Positions 6,849 through 14,394 of a stretch of DNA of 19,152 nucleotides are shown here, piece after piece. The DNA is from JAFGTP01 sp964472715 (GTDB taxonomy: Bacteria > Fidelibacterota > UBA2242 > JAFGTP01): positions 1 to 19,152 of the forward strand of contig CAYYMT010000069.1 in assembly GCA_964472715.1 (NCBI GenBank), given 5' to 3'. The translations under genes and the position numbers were made by a program. A model generated the notes under the pieces. It saw only the letters and a program-made list of their open reading frames with translations, made no database searches and was not told the DNA's origin. The number at the start of each line of letters is the position of its first letter. Positions within the stretch are counted from its first letter, which is position 1.

Positions 6849-8225
6849 ATGAATAGACAACAGTTATTGCTAAAACAACTCCCCTCTGTGGATAAAGTGC
6901 TGAAGCGTTTTCCCGACTACAGGATACACCGGCACATACTAATTAAAATAATTCAAATAAAGATCACAATACTCCGAATGGCTATTTTATCAGATAAAAT
7001 AGCTGTTGATACAAATTTGGAAACAATGGTTTATGATCAGGTTTGTGAGGAAATTTCATTAATTCAGGCAGGCCGGTTTAAAAAGGTTCTCAACGGCACC
7101 GGTATTATTCTCCATACCGGGTTGGGACGGGCGCCTTTTAGTGGTCAATTCTGGCAGGAAAATGAAGAAAAAATCTGCGGATACCAAAATTTGGAATTTG
7201 ACCTGGCAACGGGGAAAAGGGGCGAACGTCTTGATCATTGTGAACAATTATTCCATTATTTATCGGGAGCAGAAAGCGCGCTCGTAGTCAACAATAATGC
7301 AGCGGCTTTGCTGTTGCTCCTCAATACTCTGGCTACGAATAAAGAAGTCATAGTTTCACGGGGCGAACTGATCGAGATCGGTGGCTCCTTCAGACTGCCG
7401 GAAGTTATTGCCAGAAGCGGCGCTAAAATCAGGGAGATCGGTACCACAAACCAAACACATTTAAAGGACTATGAAACAGCTATCAATGATAATACCGGAT
7501 GTATTCTGATTGCCCATTCATCTAATTATAAAATAGAAGGATTTACAAACTCTCCTGAGTATGATGAAATAATTAAAATCGGAAGAGCGAAAAATATACC
7601 TGTGATTTTGGACCAGGGAAGCGGTGATTTTCAAAAAGGAAGCCCGGCTAATATTGAAGCACTGATGTCAAAAGGGTTTGATGCGCTCTGTTTTAGTGGT
7701 GATAAACTGCTGGGTGGGCCACAATCGGGAATTATTTTAGGACGGGAAGAATTAATTCGTCAATGCCATGAAAACCCCCTCTATCGCGCATTGCGCTGTG
7801 ATAAGGTTACCGTAATGGCGCTGGAATGGACGCTGCGAAAAATCATTCTGCAGGAAGATAAAGCAATAGGAAAAAGATATCTGGCAAGCAGAAGCCAGGA
7901 AGATCTACAGCGAGTTGCAGAAAATATTATAACAACTATTGGTTCGGGAATCGCATCATTTTTGGGCATTGAAGCCCGGGAAACAACTGTGGAAATGGGA
8001 AGCGGATCGCTGCCGACAGAAAAATTTGACAGCATGGGATTATATTTCAGTAATATTAATGCCGAAACTCTGGCGAAAGCCTTTAGAAAATGCCATGTCC
8101 CGATTATTGGGTATATCCATAAAAACCATTTTATCATTGATTTGAAAGCCATTCATGAGCATGAAATCGATACACTGGCACAGCAAATCCGTCAGGTATT
8201 TGATTTTCTGAAAGATCAGGGATAA
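6849..8225 (+). CDS. selA: L-seryl-tRNA(Sec) selenium transferase (selenocysteine synthase)
   Basis: PLP enzyme that converts Ser-tRNA(Sec) to Sec-tRNA(Sec) with selenophosphate, in the cytoplasm. It has 458 residues, close to the family norm of ~460. The N-terminal LLKQLPSVDKVL (about 6-17) is the classical SelA opening, followed by VLNGTGIILHTGLGRAP, the NNNAAALLL block, SRGELIEIGGSFRLPE, EIGTTNQTH, DQGSGDF and the PLP lysine in SGDKLLGGPQSGII (K286). No selB, selD or tRNA(Sec) is in the window. It follows the FMN-binding lipoprotein by 10 bases, and its last 10 bases overlap a convergent gene on the other strand. Its presence predicts that the organism makes selenoproteins or Sec-tRNA elsewhere in the genome. 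Confidence 0.95.
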   Translation: MNRQQLLLKQLPSVDKVLKRFPDYRIHRHILIKIIQIKITILRMAILSDKIAVDTNLETMVYDQVCEEISLIQAGRFKKVLNGTGIILHTGLGRAPFSGQFWQENEEKICGYQNLEFDLATGKRGERLDHCEQLFHYLSGAESALVVNNNAAALLLLLNTLATNKEVIVSRGELIEIGGSFRLPEVIARSGAKIREIGTTNQTHLKDYETAINDNTGCILIAHSSNYKIEGFTNSPEYDEIIKIGRAKNIPVILDQGSGDFQKGSPANIEALMSKGFDALCFSGDKLLGGPQSGIILGREELIRQCHENPLYRALRCDKVTVMALEWTLRKIILQEDKAIGKRYLASRSQEDLQRVAENIITTIGSGIASFLGIEARETTVEMGSGSLPTEKFDSMGLYFSNINAETLAKAFRKCHVPIIGYIHKNHFIIDLKAIHEHEIDTLAQQIRQVFDFLKDQG

Positions 8226-8812
8226 TTTTCTTCCCACAGGGTTTTGGAAACAACACGGTAGGCGGGCTTATAATGGTCAACATATTGTTTTGAGTGATGC
8301 GGTGTAAAGTAGTTCTTTTCTTTTATCAGCTTCAGATAATCATTCCATAGTGTTTTGTCGTAAGCAACTTTTCCCGTTGAGATGAGGTCCGTGATTTGTT
8401 CCAACGCTGCCACCAGGTCTTCCCGGCTTTCCGGTTGACAGGATTGATACAGAATTATTGATAATTTTTCAATATCACCATTGATTGCTTTGAAATGCTT
8501 TAGATTAATACGAATGTAACGATTATGCGGGGATATTTTTTCCGTTAATGGCATATTTGTATCGGCGGAAATTTTTTGAAATTCATATTGCAGATAGTTT
8601 TGCATTTTTTCTTTTGAGGTATTCAGGTGATTAGGACCCATAATTCCCTGGTAAACAAATTTATATAGATCCTGAGGTTGTGATTCGGGATAGGTTTCCA
8701 AATGTGATTTCAAAACCTCTTTCCAGGAATTTTGTCCGGTTTTCTGGCAATTAGCCGGCAGAATCAATAAAATTCCAAATAAAATCGCTGCTTCCAGGAA
8801 TCGTGTTATCAT
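8216..8812 (-). CDS. Exported protein of unknown function, possible lipoprotein
   Basis: The only - strand gene, 198 residues, not assigned to a named family. The N-terminus has a hydrophobic signal (about 5-20) ending in LPANC with a cysteine at C22; asparagine at -1 makes this a relaxed lipobox, so lipidation is uncertain. The mature part is mostly helical and polar, with conserved-looking blocks DLYKFVYQGIMGPNHL (about 48-63), NRYIRINLKHF, FTPHHSKQYVDHYKPAYRVV near the end, rich in histidine and aromatic residues and perhaps metal- or ligand-binding (speculative). GGAGA lies 7 bases before the ATG, a good ribosome site. It is convergent with selA (10-base overlap) and divergent from tatC. 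It is real by coding potential, signal peptide and ribosome site. Confidence 0.72.
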   Translation of the reverse strand: MITRFLEAAILFGILLILPANCQKTGQNSWKEVLKSHLETYPESQPQDLYKFVYQGIMGPNHLNTSKEKMQNYLQYEFQKISADTNMPLTEKISPHNRYIRINLKHFKAINGDIEKLSIILYQSCQPESREDLVAALEQITDLISTGKVAYDKTLWNDYLKLIKEKNYFTPHHSKQYVDHYKPAYRVVSKTLWEENYP

Positions 8813-8940
8813 AATTATTTCTCCGATAATTTTTAAAATTTAGGGATATTACTAATAAATTTTTGAGAAGAAAAATTGTTTTAAGAAAATTGACGGAATT
8901 TTTTTAGATTACCCATTGTTTATTTTGACAGGGACAGTCA
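8813..8940. promoter_or_regulatory. Divergent intergenic promoter region (unknown exported protein / tatC)
   Basis: These 128 AT-rich bases separate two genes transcribed away from each other, so promoters in both directions must lie here or overlap the genes. A TTGACG at 8890 and a TTGACA at 8926 resemble -35 boxes, but neither has a convincing -10 at 16-18 bases that leaves room for a leader. An AGGGA six bases before the tatC ATG is the ribosome site. No operator-like palindrome stands out. Confidence 0.4.
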
Positions 8941-9705
8941 ATGGAAAAGAAAGAAAAAGATATACATAGCGATGATATGGGGTTTTTGGACCACCTGGAA
9001 GAACTCCGCTGGCGCATAATAAAATCTTTAATAGCAATTGTTGTATTTGCAATCGGTGCCTTTGTGTTTTCTGATTTTTTTGTAGACGCGCTAATGCTTC
9101 CGTCAAAGGATGTTGACAAAATGCTTGTCCAGGTCCTTAAGGTTCAGGAAATGCTCATGTTAAAATTCAAAATCGCTTTTATTATGGGAATGATCCTGGC
9201 GATTCCCGTCGTAGCTTACCAGTTTTGGGCCTTTGTGGCGCCGGGGCTATACGCCCAGGAAAAACGCTGGGGACCGGCGCTGGTGATCTTTGTGACACTA
9301 TTTTTTCTGGCTGGTGCTTCCTTTGCGTATTTTGTTATCGTCCCTTTTGCACTGGAATTTTTAGTGTCCATTGGTGATCCTGAGATCAAACGCCAGTTTT
9401 CCCTGGCATATTATTCAAAATTTGTCATTCAGTTGGTTCTGGCTACCGGTATTATTTTTCAGATGCCGATATTATCCTTTATTCTGACAAAAATGGGTCT
9501 GATAACCAAGCAGTTTTTACGGAAGTACTGGAAATATGCTGTTACATTATCTTTCATTCTGGCGGCCTTTATTACGCCACCGGATCCCATCAGTATGTTG
9601 ATGATGGGTTTTCCCTTGCTCTTGCTCTATGAGTTAAGCATTTTTATATCCGGTATAGCGGAGCGTAAAAATGAAGCGGAAGAGGAAATAGAAAATACCA
9701 AATAA
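8941..9705 (+). CDS. tatC: Sec-independent (Tat) protein translocase subunit TatC
   Basis: Inner-membrane receptor of the twin-arginine pathway that recognises RR signal peptides on folded proteins. It has 254 residues, typical length, with six predicted membrane segments. The cytoplasmic N-terminus has FLDHLEELRWR (residues 15-25), followed by the first membrane span; FVAPGLYAQEKR (98-109) is the conserved first cytoplasmic-loop motif containing the functionally essential glutamate (E107). The C-terminal spans include the FITPPDP turn. The charged tail (EEEIENTK) is cytoplasmic. No tatA/B is present in the window. It is the first gene of the long + strand run and precedes the polyprenyl synthase by 11 bases, so the Tat receptor seems to be co-transcribed with lipid and LPS genes. 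Confidence 0.95.
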   Translation: MEKKEKDIHSDDMGFLDHLEELRWRIIKSLIAIVVFAIGAFVFSDFFVDALMLPSKDVDKMLVQVLKVQEMLMLKFKIAFIMGMILAIPVVAYQFWAFVAPGLYAQEKRWGPALVIFVTLFFLAGASFAYFVIVPFALEFLVSIGDPEIKRQFSLAYYSKFVIQLVLATGIIFQMPILSFILTKMGLITKQFLRKYWKYAVTLSFILAAFITPPDPISMLMMGFPLLLLYELSIFISGIAERKNEAEEEIENTK

Positions 9706-9716
9706 TAGAAAAAAGT

Positions 9717-10664
9717 ATGGAAAATCTGAACTCCCGGCTGAATCGGGAAATAGCAAAATCCCATCAATTGTTTGAAGACTATTTTAGCAATGATGAAATA
9801 AAAATCGCTGAGATTTTAGAGTTTTTATTAAATCAGCGGAGTAAAAAGATCCGTCCCCGCATCCTTCTTCTCGTCGCGGAATTGGCCGGTGGTATAAATG
9901 ACTTGTCGACTAAATGTGCAACTATTTTAGAAGCCCTGCATACGGCCAGCCTGATCCATGATGATATTATTGATCTGGCTAAATTACGACGCGGAGAAAA
10001 ATCCATTAACCATCAATTCGGAAATAAACTGGCGGTCCTCACCGGAGACTATTTGTTGAGCCGAAGTTTAAAATTACTGGCCCGTGAAAAAAACACGAAA
10101 ATTATTGAGGTTTATGCGCACGCTGCCGAAGAATTGTGCCTGGGGGAAATTTTGGAACAGCGGCAGCGGGATGAAGACAATTATTCTGTCAAAACCTATT
10201 TTGAAATTATTCGAAAGAAAACAGCTTCTTTATTTATTGCCAGCGCTGAAATCGGTGTTTTAACTGCCGGGGGAGCGGAAAAATTACAACAAAAGATGAG
10301 TGAATTTGCAAAATTTTTTGGTATCGCTTTCCAGTTAAAAGATGATCTGCTGGATTTTCTCGGTGATGAAGAGGTAACCGGTAAAGAAACCGGCAAGGAC
10401 CTGACGGAAAATGTCTGGACTTATCCGGTCCTGGCCGCGCTGCAAGCAGGAAATGACAACGAGTCTATAATTCAGGCGCTTGAGACAAATGATTTTCACC
10501 GCCTGAAAAAACTGATCGCAAAAAACCAGGGATTTGAAAAAACAAAAGCGGCCATAGAGTCCTATTCTAATAAGGCCTTAGATATATTAAATAAACTCAA
10601 TGATTGTGATGCCCTGCGGGAATTGCAAATAATTGTGCAGCAAAATATTACAAGAAATAAATAA
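9717..10664 (+). CDS. Long-chain polyprenyl diphosphate synthase (IspB/heptaprenyl-type)
   Basis: Trans-prenyltransferase of 315 residues that condenses isopentenyl diphosphate onto allylic diphosphates to make the side chain of a respiratory quinone. Both aspartate-rich motifs are intact: DDIID at 82-86 and DDLLD at 209-213. KKIRPRILLL (43-52) near the N-terminus and the GDYLLS (110-115) and GKETGKDL segments are family signatures. The residues before the first motif (HTASLIHDD) are small, which usually permits a long product. Whether the product is C35, C40 or other cannot be read from the sequence, so no symbol is given. It follows tatC by 11 bases, with a weak purine-rich ribosome site, and the GT9 gene starts immediately after or within its end. 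Confidence 0.9.
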   Translation: MENLNSRLNREIAKSHQLFEDYFSNDEIKIAEILEFLLNQRSKKIRPRILLLVAELAGGINDLSTKCATILEALHTASLIHDDIIDLAKLRRGEKSINHQFGNKLAVLTGDYLLSRSLKLLAREKNTKIIEVYAHAAEELCLGEILEQRQRDEDNYSVKTYFEIIRKKTASLFIASAEIGVLTAGGAEKLQQKMSEFAKFFGIAFQLKDDLLDFLGDEEVTGKETGKDLTENVWTYPVLAALQAGNDNESIIQALETNDFHRLKKLIAKNQGFEKTKAAIESYSNKALDILNKLNDCDALRELQIIVQQNITRNK

Positions 10665-10665
10665 A

Positions 10666-11694
10666 TTGCCAAATAAACCCGTCAAAATATTGATCATGCG
10701 TTTAAGTTCACTCGGTGATATTGTCAATCTCACCGTGATTTTTCCGGTATTACGGGACCATTACCCCAATGCGTCGATCGATTTTGTAATAAAAGAAAAA
10801 TTCAGACCTATTGTGGAACCGAATAATTATAATATAGGGATCATTGGCTTCGATGAAAAAGCAGGCCTTGGTGGTTGGATAAATCTCTGCCGCCATTTAA
10901 AAATGGAACAGTATGATTATTTTTTGGATATGCACAATAATATTCGCAGTCACATTTTGAGCGCTTTTTTATGGAAAACGAAAAAGAGACATTTTGTCAA
11001 GCCCCGTATTCGGCGATTTTTATTATTTTATTTTTGGATCAACTTATTTCCGAAATCCTACACGCTCATCAGCCAATATCTCAAAGTGCTGACTCTTTTA
11101 GATATTCACGAAGAGACCGGGAAAACAGAAATTTGCCTGGAAAAATCAGTGGAAACAGCTGCGCGAAATATATTAAAAGAAAAAGGGATCACCGGCGATT
11201 TTGTCGCTCTTTTACCCATCGCCGCCTGGAAAAATAAGCGTTATAATTTGAACCGTTTTAAAGAACTTTCGCAATTGATCATAAAAAAGCATAACTTACC
11301 AATAGTCTGGCTGGGAGGAAAACAGGATCACTACCTGAATGCCATTGAATTGAAATCCGAAAATATAATACCGATCATTGGTAAAACCGGTTTAATGGAA
11401 TCAATGGCTATTCTAAAACAGGCTCGCCTTGTGATTGGCAATGACACTGGCCTGACCTATGCCGCCCAGGCATTGGGAACACCGGCCCTGATCATCGAAG
11501 GGCCAACCTCACGGGAAACCGGTGCCGGACATGTTCAGTATGGAAGCCGGGTGATCGAAAAGAATATCTGGTGCCGGCCCTGCTCACAAAAAGGTGATCG
11601 CAGGTGTTACCGGAAAAAACAATATTGCCTGGAAATAAGGCCTGAACAAATTTTTGACACTTTTAATCAAATTTTTACGGATGAAGACCTATGA
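10666..11694 (+). CDS. Glycosyltransferase family 9 protein (LPS heptosyltransferase-like)
   Basis: Predicted cytoplasmic glycosyltransferase acting on the LPS core, about 342 residues with a TTG start at 10666. A TTG at 10633 would add 11 residues and overlap the previous gene by 32 bases; an ATG at 10696 would delete the first beta-strand (KILIM), so 10666, two bases after the upstream stop, is preferred. GT9 signatures: ILIMRLSSLGDIV at the N-terminus, VIFPVLRDHYP, the LLPIAAWKNKRY substrate loop, WLGGKQD, and IGNDTGLTYAAQALGTPALIIEGPT in the nucleotide-sugar domain. The C-terminus has a CRPCSQKGDRRC cysteine cluster, usual for the family. It overlaps waaA by four bases (ATGA). The donor sugar, heptose or another, is not decided by the sequence. 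Confidence 0.87.
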   Translation: MPNKPVKILIMRLSSLGDIVNLTVIFPVLRDHYPNASIDFVIKEKFRPIVEPNNYNIGIIGFDEKAGLGGWINLCRHLKMEQYDYFLDMHNNIRSHILSAFLWKTKKRHFVKPRIRRFLLFYFWINLFPKSYTLISQYLKVLTLLDIHEETGKTEICLEKSVETAARNILKEKGITGDFVALLPIAAWKNKRYNLNRFKELSQLIIKKHNLPIVWLGGKQDHYLNAIELKSENIIPIIGKTGLMESMAILKQARLVIGNDTGLTYAAQALGTPALIIEGPTSRETGAGHVQYGSRVIEKNIWCRPCSQKGDRRCYRKKQYCLEIRPEQIFDTFNQIFTDEDL

Positions 11695-12968
11695 AATATG
11701 TCTGGAAATTTTTATATAATTTTATTGTCGTTCCCATTGGTATTGTCCTATACTATCTTTTTTCCGTTTTTAGTCATAAGATGCGAACCGGAATTTCCGG
11801 GCGACACAAAACAATGCAACGAATCAAAAAATTGCGCGAGGCCCATCCGGACCGGGAACTTATCCTGTTTCATTCCGCTTCTTTGGGTGAGTATGAACAG
11901 GTAAAACCGGTTGTGCAGGGAATCAAGCAAAAACGGCCGGATATTTTGACAATAGTTAGTTTTACGTCTCCCAGTGGGTTTGAGAACGCGGACCGAATCG
12001 ATGCGATAGATTTATTTATCTACCTGCCCTTTGATTTTCGGCCGACTATCAGAAAATTTTTAAAAGAGTTGCGGCCGGATAAGATTATTTTTGTTACTTA
12101 TGAACTCTGGCCAAATGTGCTCTCTGTTTCTGCAAAAATGGGCATCACCACCTACCTGATTTCCGCGCGAATCCGTTCCACCAGCAAAAAATGGCGGTTT
12201 TATGTGCGTGGGTATTTTACCGAATTATACAACACATTAGATAATATTTATGCTGTCACCGAAGGCGATGCCAAGGAGTTGGAGTATATATTGACGGCTG
12301 GTCATACAAATGTTCAAATATTAGGAGACCCGCGCTATGACCAGGTAATTCAGCGGGCTGAGAGCAGAAGTAAAAAAAATATTCCTCAACTTTTTACCGA
12401 TGGCTTTGTCATCTGTGCAGGCAGTGTATGGGAACAGGACCTGGCTGTAATTTCGGCTCCGTTAAAGAATTTATTGCAGACAAATCCTCGGGTAAAATTG
12501 ATCATTGCGCCCCATGAAACCGATGATTTCCATGTTAATCAGGTGAAATCACAATTTGCGTCAGACGGATATAAAATTCAGCGATATACCGAATTGAGTG
12601 GGTCTTGTACGGGACGCTTGTTAGTGATTGATAAAATTGGCCTTCTGGCGGAACTGTATCATCAGTCTGATCTTGCCTTTGTGGGTGGTGGGTTTAAAAA
12701 AGCTGTCCATAATGTTATGGAACCTGCCATTGCCGGTATACCGGTTATCTTCGGTTCAAATTACCACAATTCGCGGGAAGCCCAACAACTGGTAAAGTAT
12801 CAGGGAGGATTTTCCGTTGCGAATGCTAAAGAGTTTGAGCAGATTTTGAGTGGACTCCTGCAGGATAAAGAAAAATATAATACTGTATCGGCAGCTTCAA
12901 AAAAGGTTATCCTCAGTAATAAAGGGGCTGCTGTCAGAACTGTTGAACACATTTTAAACGATAAATGA
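11691..12968 (+). CDS. waaA: 3-deoxy-D-manno-octulosonic acid (Kdo) transferase
   Basis: GT30 enzyme that transfers Kdo from CMP-Kdo to lipid IVA on the inner leaflet of the cytoplasmic membrane; 425 residues, as expected. An N-terminal membrane anchor (about 8-28) is followed by the acceptor domain with FHSASLGEYEQ, where E67 is the catalytic base, SPSGFENA and YELWPNV. The C-terminal donor domain shows ICAGSVWEQD, IIAPHETDD, DKIGLLAELYHQSDLAFVGGGF, HNVMEPAIAGIPVIFG and a YHNSREAQ motif. This gene fixes the organism as LPS-producing and Gram-negative. It overlaps the GT9 gene by four bases upstream and the first ECF ATPase by four bases downstream (ATGA both times), so tight translational coupling is likely. 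Confidence 0.95.
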   Translation: MKYVWKFLYNFIVVPIGIVLYYLFSVFSHKMRTGISGRHKTMQRIKKLREAHPDRELILFHSASLGEYEQVKPVVQGIKQKRPDILTIVSFTSPSGFENADRIDAIDLFIYLPFDFRPTIRKFLKELRPDKIIFVTYELWPNVLSVSAKMGITTYLISARIRSTSKKWRFYVRGYFTELYNTLDNIYAVTEGDAKELEYILTAGHTNVQILGDPRYDQVIQRAESRSKKNIPQLFTDGFVICAGSVWEQDLAVISAPLKNLLQTNPRVKLIIAPHETDDFHVNQVKSQFASDGYKIQRYTELSGSCTGRLLVIDKIGLLAELYHQSDLAFVGGGFKKAVHNVMEPAIAGIPVIFGSNYHNSREAQQLVKYQGGFSVANAKEFEQILSGLLQDKEKYNTVSAASKKVILSNKGAAVRTVEHILNDK

Positions 12969-13651
12969 GTATAATACTAGACAACGTAAAATATTCTTAC
13001 GGCTCACAATTCAGCCTAAATATCAACCGCAAGATACCTGCAAATTCGATCACCCTTCTGATCGGGGAAAATGGCGCCGGCAAAACAACACTGCTCAAAT
13101 TGCTGGCCGGAGTTCTAATTCCGGAATCCGGAAGGATTAAGTTTGAATATGATAAACATGACATCGGATATATCTTTCAAAATCCTGATGACCAGTTGAT
13201 CCAGTTGAGTATTGAAAAAGAACTGGCTTTCAACCTTGAGAATCAAGGAATGGAACAGGAAAAAATGGCCGAAATAATCAAAACTTATCTGGTGGAATAT
13301 GATTTTCAGGGTAGAGCAAAAATATCACCAGGGAATTTGTCCGGTGGTGAAAAACAGCGACTGGCTCTGGCGTCGACGCTGATCTCAAAGCCACAATTAT
13401 TGATTTTTGATGAACCCACCGGATTTTTGGATTACAGGCAGCGGGAAAAATTTTACCGGCGCGTAAAACAATTGAAAACCCGGGGGCATACCATTATCTG
13501 GGCAACCCATGAAATCGATGAATTGACTTTTGCCGATTATCTGCTGGAGTTAAAAGCCGGAAGCACCCGGTTTTGGGGAAGTAATAGAGATTTTTTGAAG
13601 CATCTGGAAAATAATCCGGAAATAAAGGAATTATTATATCCATGCGACTGA
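12965..13651 (+). CDS. ECF-type ABC transporter ATPase (first of a pair)
   Basis: ABC ATPase of 228 residues resembling the EcfA/CbiO group that powers energy-coupling-factor vitamin or metal transporters. Walker A GENGAGKTT at 34-42, Q-loop FQNPDDQL, signature LSGGEKQR, Walker B LLIFDEPT, and H-loop ATHE are all present, so it should hydrolyse ATP. QNPDDQ is the form typical of ECF ATPases. No membrane span is seen. It overlaps waaA by four bases and the second ATPase by ten bases. No EcfT membrane coupler or substrate-binding S component is encoded in the window, so the substrate is unknown. ECF assignment rests on motif style and pairing, not on a visible partner. Confidence 0.85.
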   Translation: MSIILDNVKYSYGSQFSLNINRKIPANSITLLIGENGAGKTTLLKLLAGVLIPESGRIKFEYDKHDIGYIFQNPDDQLIQLSIEKELAFNLENQGMEQEKMAEIIKTYLVEYDFQGRAKISPGNLSGGEKQRLALASTLISKPQLLIFDEPTGFLDYRQREKFYRRVKQLKTRGHTIIWATHEIDELTFADYLLELKAGSTRFWGSNRDFLKHLENNPEIKELLYPCD

Positions 13652-14382
13652 CAATCAATAATCTGATATACCAATATTTTGATCACACTGATTTTTCTGT
13701 GAAGATTGACGCCGCCACACATAATTTTCAGCAAAATCTTGGGATTTATGGCCTTTCAGGGTCCGGTAAAACAACGGTTGGAAAATTGCTGGCAGGTTTA
13801 CTTTCGCCACTGTCCGGCAATATCAACTTATCGCCGGCAAATCCTTATATCCTTTATTCTGCCCAGCAATCGGAGAATATTTTCCTGGGCAACACAATTG
13901 ATAAAACCCTTGCCATGGTGGCTAAAAATAATCAGCGTGTCAGTGCGCCGGAAACAGAGATCAGTCAATATTTGGACTATTTTAAGGTAGATTATAACCA
14001 TATAAAAAGGAAAGAAGGATATGAACTCAGCGCTGGCGAATTAAGAAAATTTGCCTTAAGTTTAGCCTTTGTCTGTAAACCGGACATTCTTGTTCTGGAC
14101 GAACCAACGATTGGTTTGGATATTAAATCCAGGATTGCTTTAAGCCGTCTGTTAACTGAAACAAAACGGCCCTTGGTGCTTATTACCCATGATTATGAAT
14201 TTTTGAAAAAAATATGTCATCAACTTTGGGTGCTGGACAAAGGCAATTTGGTTTATCAGGGAAATTTTTTTGATTTGGAAAAGAATCGTAAATTATGCGC
14301 TGAAATTGGGGTGGATATTTTTTTTCAGTTACTCCATAGGAGAAAAAAATATTTCACCAACTTAGAAATTCAGAAAAAATAA
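13642..14382 (+). CDS. ECF-type ABC transporter ATPase (second of a pair)
   Basis: Second ABC ATPase, 246 residues, starting inside the end of the first one. Walker A is GLSGSGKTT (about 38-46), the signature is altered to LSAGELRK (consensus LSGGQ), Walker B reads ILVLDEPT and the H-loop ITHD is intact. The Q-loop glutamine lies in the YSAQQSENIF stretch, less canonical than in the partner. An asymmetric ATPase pair of this kind is how EcfA and EcfA' normally occur, giving one consensus and one deviating signature motif. It ends 12 bases before the PgsA-FtsY fusion gene. Its basic, aromatic C-terminal tail (LLHRRKKYF) is unlike the first copy. Transport substrate unknown. Confidence 0.82.
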   Translation: MRLTINNLIYQYFDHTDFSVKIDAATHNFQQNLGIYGLSGSGKTTVGKLLAGLLSPLSGNINLSPANPYILYSAQQSENIFLGNTIDKTLAMVAKNNQRVSAPETEISQYLDYFKVDYNHIKRKEGYELSAGELRKFALSLAFVCKPDILVLDEPTIGLDIKSRIALSRLLTETKRPLVLITHDYEFLKKICHQLWVLDKGNLVYQGNFFDLEKNRKLCAEIGVDIFFQLLHRRKKYFTNLEIQKK

Positions 14383-14383
14383 C

Positions 14384-14387
14384 GAGG
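14384..14387 (+). promoter_or_regulatory. Ribosome binding site deciding the TTG start of the fusion gene
   Basis: GAGG lies seven bases before TTG at 14395 and directly behind the previous stop. It supports TTG as the start; the next in-frame ATG (residue 23) would remove the amphipathic lead-in to the first membrane helix. Confidence 0.65.
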
Positions 14388-14394
14388 TTAGATT

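Noticed and set aside
10633..10665. Upstream TTG start for the GT9 gene, overlapping the polyprenyl synthase by 32 bases
   Set aside because: No ribosome site, and homologues begin close to the KILIM strand; TTG at 10666 gives a normal N-terminus.
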